Assembly (NCBI GenBank): GCA_018697195.1
Contig: CM031878.1
Coordinates: forward strand, 9,817,351 to 9,881,350
Direction of reading: 5' to 3'
Origin: Certhia americana
Lineage: Eukaryota > Chordata > Aves > Passeriformes > Certhiidae
Length of the DNA stretch: 64,000 bases
Position numbers and translations under genes: made by a program. The notes under the pieces are model-generated. The model had not been told where the DNA came from, did no database searches, and was given only the letters and a program-made list of their open reading frames with translations. Shown here one piece after another: positions 37,385 through 49,649 of the stretch (the first letter of the stretch is position 1; each line of letters begins with the position of its first letter).

Positions 37385-39980
37385 TTTGTCAGATTTTTCA
37401 TCTGTGTCATCTAATTCCTACCTACTTCACTACTAGTGAGCTCTTTAAATGTCTTTAGAAACTTAGCTGCAAATGCAGAAGCTACTCAGCTGTTAGTCAC
37501 CTAAGAAGCTTTCAAACACATTCCTGAAGTCAGTGAGACCATTTAGCTGGTCAACAAATGCTTGCATTGCATTTTAGCTTTAATCTCTCTGTCTCTTACC
37601 TTCGTTGTTTTCAAGATGGCATTCTCATGAGGATGAATTAGCCCAAACCTGAATTGCATGGAAAGCACAAAAAGTTCTTCAAACTACAGTTAGTCTAGGA
37701 GTCATTTTATGTGCCAATCCTAACTTCAGAATTGATCTTCCCACCATATAAACTGTAAAAGAGATCCAGTAGTGGCCATTCAGAATTTCTTCATGTCCTA
37801 GGCTTTATTTGGTTTTTCTGCATTAACACGCATGTGAAAAATCAAAACCAGAGAAGTTTCCTTACAGTATTTCAGTAGGTCAGACAGAGGAGCAGTGGTA
37901 TGGAAACATGAATATCAGATATGTGAAACTTGATAACAGATCTGTAGTTTTTTGGGATAAAGAGCCTGAGCCCCCGCAGTGCCTCATGAACCATCTCGGG
38001 ACAGCCGAAACAGAGAACGTGAGAGCACAAGTTAAAGAAGGGACTGAGTTCAGGTGGAATGTACTTTGTAATGGATAGGCACTGCTCCTCAGCAACCATG
38101 TGACAGATTGTTTTGCACTACTGATCTTGCAATTCCAAATGCCTTTATCCCATTTGACTTAAGAACTGCATCTGAGACATTTGGCAGGGCATGGACGGCT
38201 TCTGTGGAAGAGACTGTCATGCTTTGAAAGTAAAAATGGCAAGGAATACAGATAAACTTCTGATGCATTCCTTGATGTCTATATCTAGGGAATATTATTC
38301 ACGTATTTGTCATTTTCAAGGTTCATTTGGGATTTTTAGCAGTTCAGCTATGTGACTATATAGCCGACTTACTAATTTTGTAGTAGTGCTATCTTTGGAA
38401 GGTGAGCCATTACCAGCTGATTGCTATAGCAGTATGTTGAGCCAAATTTATTCTGACATGACTGCTTTGCTCACAGCAGCCACAGAGGTCTATTTATGAG
38501 ATTTTCAGAGAGCAATTCACATCTTCTCAGTGCTCAACAGTTTCTATTTCAGGTCCCTGTATCTAGGCTTGGCTCAACACTGCATTACTCCACAATTATG
38601 CTGGTGGAACTACTACAAACTGGTATAAACTGGACGAACACAATGATAAAATAGGCTTCTTATTCTTTTTTTCAGGACAGTAAGGCTACCTCCCTATGGT
38701 AAGGATGATCAGAAGCATCCTGTTCCAAATTACTTCGTCAGCATGTGTTTTTCCCTTGTTGTTTTGGATCTTTGGAGCTTTTAAACACTTGCTGTATGTT
38801 TCTGAGCACCCCTATTGGATTAATCTGTTTTGGTTTTTCCCACAGAAAACTGACATTAAGTGGTTCTTTTTCCCAGCAATAATAATCTCATTTACTATAA
38901 ATTATTATATCTGGAATACCTTGGAGACGCCCTAATGCTTTTACCTAATGAAACAACCATTTATTTCCAAATACTGTAAAGCTAGTTTTCAATTATTTTT
39001 CTCATTTTTAAAGTGGAAATAATCGAATTTGATGGGGAAATGATTGTTTTTACAAAAGAATTCTGTTATACAAATGTATGTATAACTTATGTGCAGGCAG
39101 AGAAACAAAGAAATGTCTGTTTCTTAAAGATACAAGAGAAAATGTGAACTTTGTATAGATAAATAAAGTGAAAAGTACAAAAAACAAGTGAACTATGCAT
39201 TAGGTTGGTTTTTTCCTTGACCTTTACATCAGAGTGTTCAGGTGTCTGCATGAAAGAGATGTCTGATAATAAGGCATGTTGTCAAAATTTAACTTGCACC
39301 AACATGACTTTGTTTTTAGGCAAGTCAGACGAAGGGAGGAAACTTCAAAACCCAGTAATAGAGGGAGGGTGAGGTAATGATACAGGCATTTGCATACTTT
39401 TTTACATAAACCAAGCAATAGAGCAGTCAAGTAGGGCTGTTCAGTATGTACTGGAAAGAGGATACACAAGGTACCACAGCAGCATAAAGTAAGGGAAAAC
39501 AGTTTTGGTTCCCTTGTCTTTATGGAATACACTCCGGATGTGGAATTATTCTTTGACCATCTGAACAGCCCCAGTGTGTTTTCTGAAGAAAAGAACCAGC
39601 TGGCTCAGTCCAGTTCCATGGTTCCCAGTGAGCAGCCAGAGTGTGACTCTAAACAAGCAATCCTCTCAGGCTGCATAGATGACAGCTGGGGGTTGAAAGG
39701 ATTTAGCACTGTCCTGTGAAGTGTCAAGTGTAGAAGATGTGCATATGCTACCTCTTCAGAAAGACCCTGTGACCAGTGACTGTGTGATGGGAAGCTGCAT
39801 GCCTACACAATGGACCAGGCAGCAGGGAGGTAGTGGATTTTATTGAAAGGGTGGATTGTGTAGTGTGGAGAGGCTGAATGGGGTCTGGGCCAGGGATGTT
39901 TATGTTTTTATGTATAAACATGTATAAATACACAGATTTTATTTCTGGTTATTTATTTGGTTCCTTGTAGCTGTCTTCAG
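37385..39980. other. no gene seen
   Basis: AT-rich sequence with scattered short frames. No repeat family is recognised up to the CR1 copy that begins near 39985. Confidence 0.5.
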
Positions 39981-39984
39981 TTCA

Positions 39985-40755
39985 AGGCTTCGACCTAGAC
40001 AGACTTGAGACATGGCCTGCTGCAAACCACCTGAAGTTCAACACATCCAGGTTCCAGGTTCTGCACCTGGATCAGGCAAATACCAAAGACAAATATGTGT
40101 TGCATGGGGAAAGGACTGAGAACAACCCTGCCAAGAAGGACTTTGATATGAGCCAGCCCTGTGCACTCACAGCCCAGAAAGCAAACTGTACGCTGGGTAT
40201 CCAGAGCCCCGTGGGCAGCAGTTGTAGAAAGGGATTCTGTCCCTCTGCTCTGCTGTAGTGGGACCCACCTGGAGCACAGCATCCAGCTCTGGAATGCAGA
40301 AAGAATGTGGATTTCTTGTGGTTGCTGCAGAGGAAGCCAAGAAGATGGTCAGAGGGCTGGAGCATCTCTCCTTGAAGACAGGTTGAGAGAGCTGGAGTTC
40401 GAACTGGAGAAGGAAATAGCACCTTCCAGTACCTAAAAGGAGCCTATGCAAAAGGGGGAGAGGAACCTTTTAGAAGGATATGTAGTGATAGGAAAATGGC
40501 TCTAGGCTGAGAAAAGCCAGGTTTAGGTTAATTATTACAAAGAAATTCTTTACTGAGAGTGATGAGGCTCTGGAACAGGCTGCCCAGAGCAGTTGTGGAT
40601 ACCCCCTGTCTGGAAGTGTTCAAGGCCAGGTTGGATAGAGCTTTGAGCAACCTGGTCTAGTGGAAGGCTAACCCATGGCAGGGGGCTGAAACTAGATTAT
40701 CTCTAAGATTTCATCCAGCCTAAACCATTTTGTAATAATGTGATTGTATTATTTG
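39985..40755 (+). mobile_element. CR1 LINE 3' fragment
   Basis: This is the last ~0.77 kb of a CR1 element. At its left end it reads through the coding segment that in intact copies encodes the region after the reverse-transcriptase core ('CTGAAGTTCAACACATCCAG', 'GGTTCTGCACCTGGATC'). It then shows GGACCCACCTGGAGCACAGC near 40261, CCAGTACCTAAAAGGAGCC near 40427, GAGGCTCTGGAACAGGCTGC near 40564, 'TTCAAGGCCAGGTTGGATAG' near 40619, and ends with a worn AATAATGTGATTGTATTATTT tail near 40755. Frames are broken. It is more diverged in the tail than the copy at 24960-26545, and shares its orientation. Confidence 0.92.
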
Positions 40756-40759
40756 ATAC

Positions 40760-42555
40760 CAAGGAGAGAGCGTGGTAAACGCATGTAGGTGCATACAGGA
40801 GTCAGTTTTTTGTTTGAACTGTTATTAATACTACTCAGCAAATGCAGTTTATTCCCATCTGACAGGAATGAAAATTCACCACAAGCACAAATCAGTGGAT
40901 TTGATGTTCTGGGCATGCAATCTTTCTTTTGGGCCATTCCCAATTGAAAGACATTGTCCCATTGCTGATTGTCAGACTTCTTCCTATGTGAAGGGCTAGC
41001 AAACTTGAAGCCAGAGTCATAAATCAGTGTTTACCCCATGAGTCATGGAACACATTAGAAATCATGCATGACACTATTAAAGAAACCTGTGTTTACTTTT
41101 CAGTGAGGATTGAAGAATAATTGATAAAATGTTCAGATTTCCCAGGCTGCAATGATTTTGCTTTGATCGGTCTACCTTCCCATCACTTTGATGATGAAGG
41201 TGTTTCTGACAAATCTCTGATCCCTTGATCTTTATGGAAGTAGTTGCTAGCATTTACATTTGTTCTTGTTCTCATCTACCACTATCCTCATTCTTTGATG
41301 CAAATATTTTCTGAGCAAATTATGTGTGTATTAAGAGTGCTGCGTTAATGCTGCAAAGCAAAACATCCCATTTGAATTAAAAGTAATTGTTGGTATAGTT
41401 TGTCTTCCTACATGCTTGGAACATATATACGTTTTTCAGGTTAACTGACATGATTTTGTGTTAGAGAAAGCAAATGCAAAAGTAATTAGGAACATTTAAG
41501 TAGTGGGACTGGAAGATTTTTTTATGTCATTGGATCAGTTTTGCAAATACTCAGTGTGAATGTCTAATGTTCAACAACTGAGAAAAGCATAAGTAATAGA
41601 GAAGATGCTCTAGGAACCCGCAGTACACAAGGAATAGAATCTCTTCTACTTACTCAGAATCTCTTCTACTCACTGCTTTTTACTTTGTGGAGTGCTGTCA
41701 AAATAGTGTGCAAATCTTTGCATTCAATATATACACTCCATACAAGATACAATTAAAAGGAGGAGCCACCTTGATTTTTCTGGTAAAAATTCTACTTTTT
41801 TATTCTTGGCTCTGAAAAAGCCAAGTTATTAGCTATCAGTAGAGGTGGAAGGACATTTGAACTCTGCTTTTTAGTGGCAAGGAAGTGAGATTAATGGGAG
41901 TTCTAGCATATCTCTGCTGACAAAAAGCCCATTTTCTCTTTTGCTTTTAAAGGAAAGCATCATATTTCTCGTAATTCACAAGACAGCCATCAGCTCTATG
42001 TAAGGAAAAGAATACGTAGTCAGCTTCCCTTCTGAGCTATGTCATTCTGGTTGTCACACTGGCAAGTGAGTATTCAAAAACACTGCACTGCTGTATTTGT
42101 TAAGGAGTTAAGTGCAGACTTCGGTATACTGGGACTTCATAACTCACCCACTCCACCCTCCAAATAACCCACATGTTGACTTTGCATTTTCCTGGGCTTC
42201 TGTCTTGCATGTCTTTCCTCTGCTGAGATAGTTTCACAGAAATCTGTGTTGAAACAAGGTCAGCTCCTGTGTCCTTGGTCAAATAGCTCTTCCTGAATGA
42301 AGCCTGCCTTTGGGATCTGTGGGCAGTGGAACACTGCACAAATCACTCTGTGTCTCCACTGGTTTGTGTGCACAGATCTCTCACACTGTCATGTATTTGC
42401 CCTGAGGGCTTGTCTGGCACCTTATGATTGATTGTGCAATGATTTATTTCCTCTTTTTCTTTTCCTAATCCACACTTGCCAGCACTGACAAGAGACTGCA
42501 CACAGTCTCTTACCCTATGTGTTTTTTGTAAGGTTTTCTGCATAATTCCTAGACT
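40760..42555. other. no gene; short imperfect duplication at 41637-41676
   Basis: AT-rich sequence. AGAATCTCTTCTACTTACTC is followed directly by AGAATCTCTTCTACTCACTG, a 20-bp tandem duplication with two differences. Confidence 0.55.
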
Positions 42556-42561
42556 CCTATA

Positions 42562-42705
42562 TTTCATAGAGTGACAGAAGATATCAAGTTGGAAGGCACC
42601 TATAAGGACTATTGAGTCAAACTCCCTGATTCTCACAGGACAGCATAAAACTAAATCATATCACTGAGGGCATCATCCAGATGCTTTCTCCAGATGTAGA
42701 GCGGT
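42562..42705 (-). mobile_element. CR1 LINE 3' end, minus orientation
   Basis: The plus strand reads TTCATAGAGTGACAGAAGAT, then 'CAAGTTGGAAGGCACCTATA', 'GGACTATTGAGTCAAACTCC', 'CACAGGACAGCATAAAACTA' and 'CTGAGGGCATCATCCAGATG'. This is the reverse complement of a CR1 3' end, where intact copies read CATAGAAT...GTTGGAAGGGACC...GAGTCCAACTCC. Only about 140 bases remain. It belongs to a different CR1 subgroup from the plus-strand copies. The 97-codon minus frame over it is not a gene. Confidence 0.85.
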
Positions 42706-42709
42706 TCTT

Positions 42710-44210
42710 AATAACTAGTGTATTGCAAGCCATTTTTGGACTGCCATACCTAGGAACTGAAAAGGTGGAATAGAAAGGAAGAAGATATTTGTTAGGAAGT
42801 GTTTGAAACCTCATTCAGGATAATTAAGGCACCTTGGTGCACTCATCACCCCGAGAGCCCTCTAGGGATATTATAGTAATAGTGGTGAGTGCTGCCAGGA
42901 GAAAGGGACATTTGAGGCTGTCATGACAGTGAAGGCAAAGGGTTGGGAAGAGGGAAAATGGTGTGTTTGGGATGTGCTGTGGAAAGCAGTCATCAAGAGC
43001 ACAGGGGAGATCTGGATGGAGGACATAATCTCGTGCTGAGAGCTTGCCATCTTTACTGGCTCAGCTTTCAGTGATAAAAAAGCATTAGTGAAATACTAAT
43101 GAAACACCATAAAGTTTTTGACTTTCATACTGGGCATTTCATTTGCCTAACTTATGAACTTATGAACTAATAAATCACCATGGCTTAGGATATTTATGTG
43201 AGCTGCTTAACAGTGTTTCAATATGTTGTGCTAAAGCATCTCTTACTGCATCTCTTAATGCAGTCATCTTTACTCAGAAAGTGGCCTCAGATTAGCCCAA
43301 CTTTTGGGCTATTTTAACTTTCCTGTTATAATTGAATAGATATAATTCAGGCTCTTCAGGCCTTATTTATAGTAGTTATAGTGGTGCACTTCCTTCCTCA
43401 GGGAAAAGATATGTTCACTGAGTTATTTTACTGTTACTGCCTTTACCAGTTCCTGGAATTCAATGACTTTATTCTCTATTAGGCTGGTACAGCCATGGCT
43501 TCAGACCTCGGGTCAACCTCACTGAAAGGGAGCTGAGCTTCTCATGCAGGCAGAGCATACACAGACAGCTGCAGCTATCCTGCAGAAACTTGTTTTGTCT
43601 ATCTAAGGACTTCTCTGGAGTGTCTGCCAGCACAGTTGTCAGAGAGGTGTGTGATGTTCTTTCCCCACACTCTTAACCCCCATCTCTCTGCCAGTAAAAC
43701 TTCCAAGTTTAGACTGACTGTAGTGTGAATGCAGCTGTATCAGTAAAATTCATTTCTGTATTAGAAGAGAACAGTGTTATATTGTTGTAAGGAACTTTAT
43801 CATCACACTTATATTAGGGGCTATATCAGCATAAGCACTTTGGCAGAAGTGAGAATTAGGCCATTTATATATTGCTCACCCCACTGCTGATGAAAGGGCC
43901 CAGTTACAGTCATCTCTGAACCTCTTAGGAAAAACTGAAGGATTTGCTGACTGAAACAAGTTAATGTATCACTGGAGAGAGTCACAACGTCAGGCAGTTC
44001 TAGTGGTGAAAAAAAAACAAAACATGGGAGCTAAAAAAAATTTAAAAAGAAATCTAACAGTTACCCTAGCAACCTGATGGGCCACTGCATGTTTCCTGGC
44101 TGGTGGCATCACCCTTGTTTTCAGAGTTAATTTGGCTCGCCAAGTTTTTTTGGTTTTGATCATTCATGCAGTTCTTAATAAGATGTGATTCTGTGACCAC
44201 CTCAAAGGGT
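42710..44210. other. no gene seen
   Basis: AT-rich sequence with a mildly GC-richer part at 43480-43700. Nothing is identifiable. Confidence 0.5.
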
Positions 44211-44213
44211 TAA

Positions 44214-44250
44214 GGTTTTTTTTGGTTGGTTTTTTTTTTTTTTTTTTTAA
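44214..44250 (+). repeat. T-rich low complexity
   Basis: T8, GGTTGG and T20 in succession. Confidence 0.9.
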
Positions 44251-44254
44251 CTGA

Positions 44255-47065
44255 AGACAGGGCTGCACCTAGATTTCATGCATTTTATTTTCAATAAGAT
44301 TATTCAAGAGGAAAAAAAGACTCAGTTGACAAAGCACTGGAGTGAAAGAAGAGCATGACAGAGTGAAGAGAACTGCATTGCCCTTGAAATTTTAGTAGCT
44401 TTTTTATGAAGTTATGTCTAGCTGTGTAACCTGAGTATCCTTTCATTTTATGTCCCTTATCTGTTATTGAGGGACACATCCTACACATGTTTTTTATGAA
44501 GACTGTGAGGGATTGCAAAGTATTTTATTAGTCATTCTGTGCATCCTGCCATTGAGTGGGAACTGTTTTCTCCATTTTCTGGGGAATTCCAGAATTGCCA
44601 TTTCAAAATAGTTTCCATTACAAAAAGGTTCAGACAAACAGGCAAATATCTATCAGAAACCAGAATTGTCCAAGATTTGTCCTTTACCTGAGAGCTTTAA
44701 GCCCTTGCATTTGAAGAGTTATCTGAAAAGTACATAACTTTGTACTTGGTAGTTTCAGTAAGACATGGAGAAGCTAAAGGAGGCAATATCTGTGTCTGCC
44801 ATTGCTCACATGAGTGATGCACTAAAGGTGTTACAGACAAAAAACCTTTCAACTAATTGCAGTTGAAAGATTGGAATGTTTATTACAGCAGCTGAACACA
44901 TGGGAAGTAACCCTCCAAAAACATGTGCAAATTTCCAAAGCATCAGGTCTCTATATATTTCCAAAGGGTTTACGTATTCACAGAATCATTTGAGATGCCT
45001 ATACATATCCATCACCCGTCCGTGCTTTGTACTAAAATGACTTGGATGTTCATTATGATTGTGCAGTTCTCTTTTTAATTGAGGCGATGGTCTTTTTTAT
45101 TTGGGTCAGTGGGTTTGTGGGATGAAACAAGAAATCTTCCTTGTCGCTTTTTCCTGTTGCCAGGTCTTCATGACCCTTTGGTCATGGTCCAGGCTCCTTT
45201 CTTGGCCCTAAAATACTACAAGGCCAGGTGCTATTTTTGGTTTCTGATTTTTTACAATATTATATGAGTTTTCTATTGCTTCACCAAATCAAATGCATGA
45301 TAGATTGTCTTCACTCTAGCTATTCCAATTATACCCATATATTAATAATTCAACCCTTAGTTTCTTCTTCTAATCCCCTTTAATCAAAATTTTACTGCCT
45401 CTATTTCAATAGCCTCCTTCTATATGATGTATTGCTTATATCTTGCTGGCTACTTTCCTAACTCCTAAGTCTTTTTAACCCTTTGACTCATGAGAGGCTA
45501 TATAGGAAGAAGGTAACTACAGCAGTGGTACCTGACCACCTTCAGAACAAGATTTCTAAGCCTTTCCTAGGACCCAAAGTGTAGGCTCTAGAGGTGATGT
45601 TTCTGCTACACCTTGCCCTCCCCTAGGTGTACACAAAAGACTGCAATACTAGTGTTTAATAATATTGTGAGAAATTATCTATTCCTTTAACATAAAAGCT
45701 TTGCAACATGCCAGTGCAGGGTCCTGGAAAAATGTTTTTAAAAAATTGACTCTTTTCTTCCTCAAGCAGTAGTAAACTGGTTTGGATGGGCAATGGCAGG
45801 GTTTAAAGGCAAAGACTGTCACTTATCTGAACTAGCAAAATTCTGCCATAATCCAGGATGAAGCCAGACACAGTCCTGAATTGAAACAGGGGAATCCTGA
45901 CAAAGCATTTGCTTGCCTTGACTGACTGACTATGGAAGTCCACTGCAGGCTCCCACCCCAGCACCCCACTGCAGGCTGTGAGGTGGCCAGGTATGGTCTT
46001 GCTTTGCTCACAGAAATAACACAAATCTTCTAGGAGAGTTAAAGCAAAGTGAGCAGCTTAAATGGACTCACTACTCCTTCAGCTGAGTTGTTAGCTGATG
46101 TAGATCACTTTTAAGAGAAAAGTATAACTGTCTAGTTCTCCTTCTTAGGTGGACCAAAGCTAAATGATGAAGTCTGCACAATTTTTTTTTTTCTCAGAAC
46201 AGGAACACTGTCCATCATGTGCAACAAACTAAGCTAGTTGTCTCTGGGTGTCTCTTCTCATGAGTTCAAAACACTTTTGCCCTGTATTATATCAGCTTGC
46301 TATGGAGCAAAGGCAGAGATCTTCCAGAGTCCCCAGGGTCTTCCTAGGCTTTAGTAAATGCATGCAAGAGCAAGAGCACCCCTTATTTATGGTACTGTCC
46401 TTGGCGCTCTGGTAAGTTGCAGCTCAAGCAACTATCAGCTCATGCTGATAGTCCATCAGTAAGAAAAGACAGGTAATAAGACACTGAAAGCAAACTTCCA
46501 CGTTTTTCTTTTCCTCCTCCAGGTCTTTGGAAGAAAAGAAGAACCTCCATGGTTCTTTTTGGTTAGAGAGGAATTTTAGAGATCATGTTGTTTCAGCCCT
46601 TTGAACTCCAGTGTTCTGTATGTCCTTTGAAACATTCTGTTCTTACACACAGCTTCCAGCCTCTTTGCATCAGCACATTTGGTGTAAGAACCTGCTCTTT
46701 GGATGTCAGCAAATATGACCTGTCTAAATTTCAGGATGAGTATTTGCTTAATCTTGAGTCCTCCAGTCAGCTTTTCTACTTTTTTCTAGACCCATTTCTC
46801 AGGGGATGAAGTGCAAAAAACTACTTTCTGTAAATGCCTGGAGTTGGTCTGAGGAATTTGGAAAAATTCAGGGGAGTTGAATATAAAGGGTACAGTGTAT
46901 TTTCTGCTTTTGATTTTTTTTTTCTGCATCTACATTCATCTATAATTTGTGGCATCACAGTTAAATCATGTTATGCCACTGACATTTTTGTATGGTGTAA
47001 TCATTCCTGATTGCTGTCTCTGCCCTTTGCTATCTGGTTTCTGTCTACAGTACAGTTCTCTTGAG
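44255..47065. other. no gene seen
   Basis: AT-rich sequence. Short frames, for example 46585-46809, have no motifs. Confidence 0.5.
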
Positions 47066-47075
47066 AAACCACAAT

Positions 47076-47735
47076 GAAAAGAGAAGAAAAGAGAAGAAAG
47101 AGGGAAGGGGAAGGGGAAGGGGAAGGGGANNNNNNNNNNNNNNNNNNNNNNNNNNNNNNNNNNNNNNNNNNNNNNNNNNNNNNNNNNNNNNNNNNNNNNN
47201 NNNNNNNNNNNNNNNNNNNNNNNNNNNNNNNNNNNNNNNNNNNNNNNNNNNNNNNNNNNNNNNNNNNNNNNNNNNNNNNNNNNNNNNNNNNNNNNNNNNN
47301 NNNNNNNNNNNNNNNNNNNNNNNNNNNNNNNNNNNNNNNNNNNNNNNNNNNNNNNNNNNNNNNNNNNNNNNNNNNNNNNNNNNNNNNNNNNNNNNNNNNN
47401 NNNNNNNNNNNNNNNNNNNNNNNNNNNNNNNNNNNNNNNNNNNNNNNNNNNNNNNNNNNNNNNNNNNNNNNNNNNNNNNNNNNNNNNNNNNNNNNNNNNN
47501 NNNNNNNNNNNNNNNNNNNNNNNNNNNNNAAAAGAAAAGAAAAGAAAAGAAAAGAAAAGAAAAGAAAAGAAAAGAAAAGAAAAGAAAAGAAAAGAAAAGA
47601 AAAGAAAAGAAAAGAAAAGAAAAGAAAAGAAAAGAAAAGAAAAGAAAAGAAAAGAAAAAAAAAGAAAAGAAAAGAAAAGAAAAGAAAAGAAAAGAAAAGA
47701 AAAGAAAAGAAAAGAAAAGAAAAGAAAAGAAAAGA
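47076..47735 (+). repeat. purine-only satellite interrupted by assembly gap
   Basis: Left of the gap, AGAAAAGAGAAG units pass into four clean GGGGAA units (about 47104-47129). Right of the gap, AAAAG is repeated about 40 times with one A-rich interruption near 47655, ending at 47735. The whole tract is pure A/G on this strand. Protein frames drawn through it (Lys/Glu/Arg or Phe/Leu/Ser runs) come from the repeat and are not genes. The true length and the changeover between the two motifs are hidden by the gap. Confidence 0.97.
47130..47529. other. assembly gap, 400 N
   Basis: Four hundred undetermined bases. The round number suggests either an estimated or a filler length. It lies inside the purine satellite, the kind of sequence that stalls polymerases and collapses in assemblies. 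Confidence 0.99.
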
Positions 47736-47739
47736 GTAC

Positions 47740-48725
47740 CAGAAAGGCAATTGGTTTTATTTCCAAATGTTTTAGTAAAATAGGAAAATAAAGCCATACG
47801 AAAAGCTGAGGTAAGTTTTGTGTCACCTTATCATCTTTTTTACTGATTCTTTCAAAGTAATAGAAACTTGCTCTCATCAGCAATTCTTAAGAGACATTGG
47901 TTGCTGGAAGGGAATCAGTCCACATTCTAGCAAGGCTTTGCCTCATCATGAAGGAAATAAAGGCATGATTCACATGAAGTCTGTTCTGTTTCTGCACTGT
48001 ACCATGTGTACCTCTCTTGAACTCCTGGCAGTGGCCTAGCACACATGCCTTGGTTATTCTAGTGTGCTGGGGTGGGCAGGTCTACCCCAGCAGACAGGAC
48101 GTTCTGACACTTCTGCCCTATGGCTGGCCTCAAACAGTGCAGCAAGGAAACTGTGTTCTGAACAAAACAGCTCATAGGGAAAATGAAAGGCTGTGTTGTG
48201 GCCTGGCTCTGGAAATGTCAGTTAAGTCTAGCTGGCTTGGAAACATTGGGAAGCTTCCTCTGCTCTGGCTAAATGCCCACAGTCTCTGTTGCACTGCTCT
48301 CCCTCTCCAGATACCTGTATCTTCAGGGTCAGGAAATCATTAGACAATCTTAGAGCCAACAGTGTTTGTTACTTTGGAACCATTGCTTAGGACATAGACT
48401 TGGTGTTGCAATAGGATTTTTGAAAGGTGTAGTGACAGTTTTTAACTCCAGATGAGTTTTAATCATTAGTGCAGCACGTGTGTCCTGAGAACAAAATATA
48501 ACATATGACATCTTTTTCATCCTGGTTCTACAAAATGGCAAGCTGTTATGTTAAGATCTTTTCAATCATACTTTTAAACAAACACATTCTGGCCTGTCAG
48601 GTTGGTGATATGAACTTCAGCTGAATACCTGCTGAATTCTTTCTGAGGTAACCATCTCTTTACTCTCAGCTCAAATCCAATTTAAATCTAAATTTACTCA
48701 ATAAGTGATGAGCTGGTGCATTTGT
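47740..48725. other. no gene; modest GC rise at 48040-48330
   Basis: The plus strand has an open frame of 108 codons at 48017-48343, in DNA a little richer in GC than its surroundings, with no recognised domain. A 9-bp perfect inverted repeat, TGCTGGGGT and ACCCCAGCA separated by about 10 bases, lies at about 48065-48092. Confidence 0.45.
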
Positions 48726-48731
48726 GAGACA

Positions 48732-48790
48732 GGCCTGTAAGCAGTGGTGAGAGAATTCACTGACAGCTTACTGCTGGAAGCTTACAGGCC
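48732..48790. other. 59-base stem-loop candidate
   Basis: GGCCTGTAAGC (48732-48742) and GCTTACAGGCC (48780-48790) are exact reverse complements of 11 bases. Inside them AGCAGT and ACTGCT form a further possible pairing, and AGTG/CACT around the GAATTC core gives an alternative inner hairpin. The size is near that of a small precursor hairpin, but the inner part pairs poorly for a microRNA. It may instead be the worn ends of a tiny inverted-repeat element or a chance palindrome. There is no target-site duplication. Confidence 0.35.
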
Positions 48791-48794
48791 CTGG

Positions 48795-49540
48795 CTATTG
48801 CTACAGTCTTATGTAACTCATTAATACAGAAAATGGAGAAACAAAGGTGCTGAAGTTCACTACTACAGAGCATTTCTCAACAGCACAGATAGCTTAGATT
48901 AGTTTTCATGTGTTTATAAGTCAGAATCATTACACAACTCTTCCTTTTGGATGATTGGTTTAATGAGGAAACCTCCTCATTAGATTATTTCAAGATTTAG
49001 TGTTGTTTTGGGCTGGTTGGGGTTTTTTACTATGGATGTTCTATTGTCATAAAATTTAGCTTTTGCTCCTTTTTAGCCACATTAAATTGCAAATCTTGCA
49101 GGCCTTCTCAACTCTAATAACTAGTAATATAAATATTAGGTAATATAAACAACAAGTCTTTAAAAGAATGTGTTATCTATATCAACCCTGTAAATTTGAA
49201 AAATCTGATTTGTTCTGATTTGTAAAAATTATGAGTTCTAATTGGCCTCTGTAATTTTTTTTTTTTTTTAATTAATAGAACTCAAATGAGGATAGGACTA
49301 TAGTAATGACTTTAGTAAAATCTGGTTTTGCAGATGACTGACTGATGTACAGAGCTCTGACATATGGATACCATGGGCAATTCATTTTGATTCATACAGT
49401 TAAGGAAAAGGATAACTTTTTCCTTGCAGTTGAGCTATACCTTATTTTTCAGAAAACACATCAATGCAAAGACCTTATGGGTGAAATTTGGTTTACATCA
49501 TTCCAGCTTTAATGTTTAGTGTTTATGTAGGTTAACTCTA
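48795..49540. other. no gene seen
   Basis: AT-rich unique sequence with a T run at about 49255-49269. Confidence 0.5.
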
Positions 49541-49545
49541 GTTAA

Positions 49546-49647
49546 CAGAGAAACAGGCATTGAAAGCTGACTTTTCTATTATCTCAAGAGGCATTTCAGA
49601 GAAACAGGCATTGAAAGCTGACATTTCTATTATCTCAAGAGGCATTT
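49546..49647 (+). repeat. 51-bp tandem duplication, two copies
   Basis: CAGAGAAACAGGCATTGAAA opens copy 1 at 49546 and copy 2 at 49597. The copies are adjacent, 51 bases long, and differ at a single position (GACTTTTC against GACATTTC). Such near-identity points to a recent event or to a polymorphic repeat. Confidence 0.97.
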
Positions 49648-49649
49648 TT

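Noticed and set aside
42343..42636. 97-codon minus-strand frame
   Set aside because: Its N-terminal part is translated CR1 3' end; the rest has no motif.
46966..47883. Frames of 230-305 codons across the N run
   Set aside because: They consist of repeat-encoded residues plus undetermined bases.
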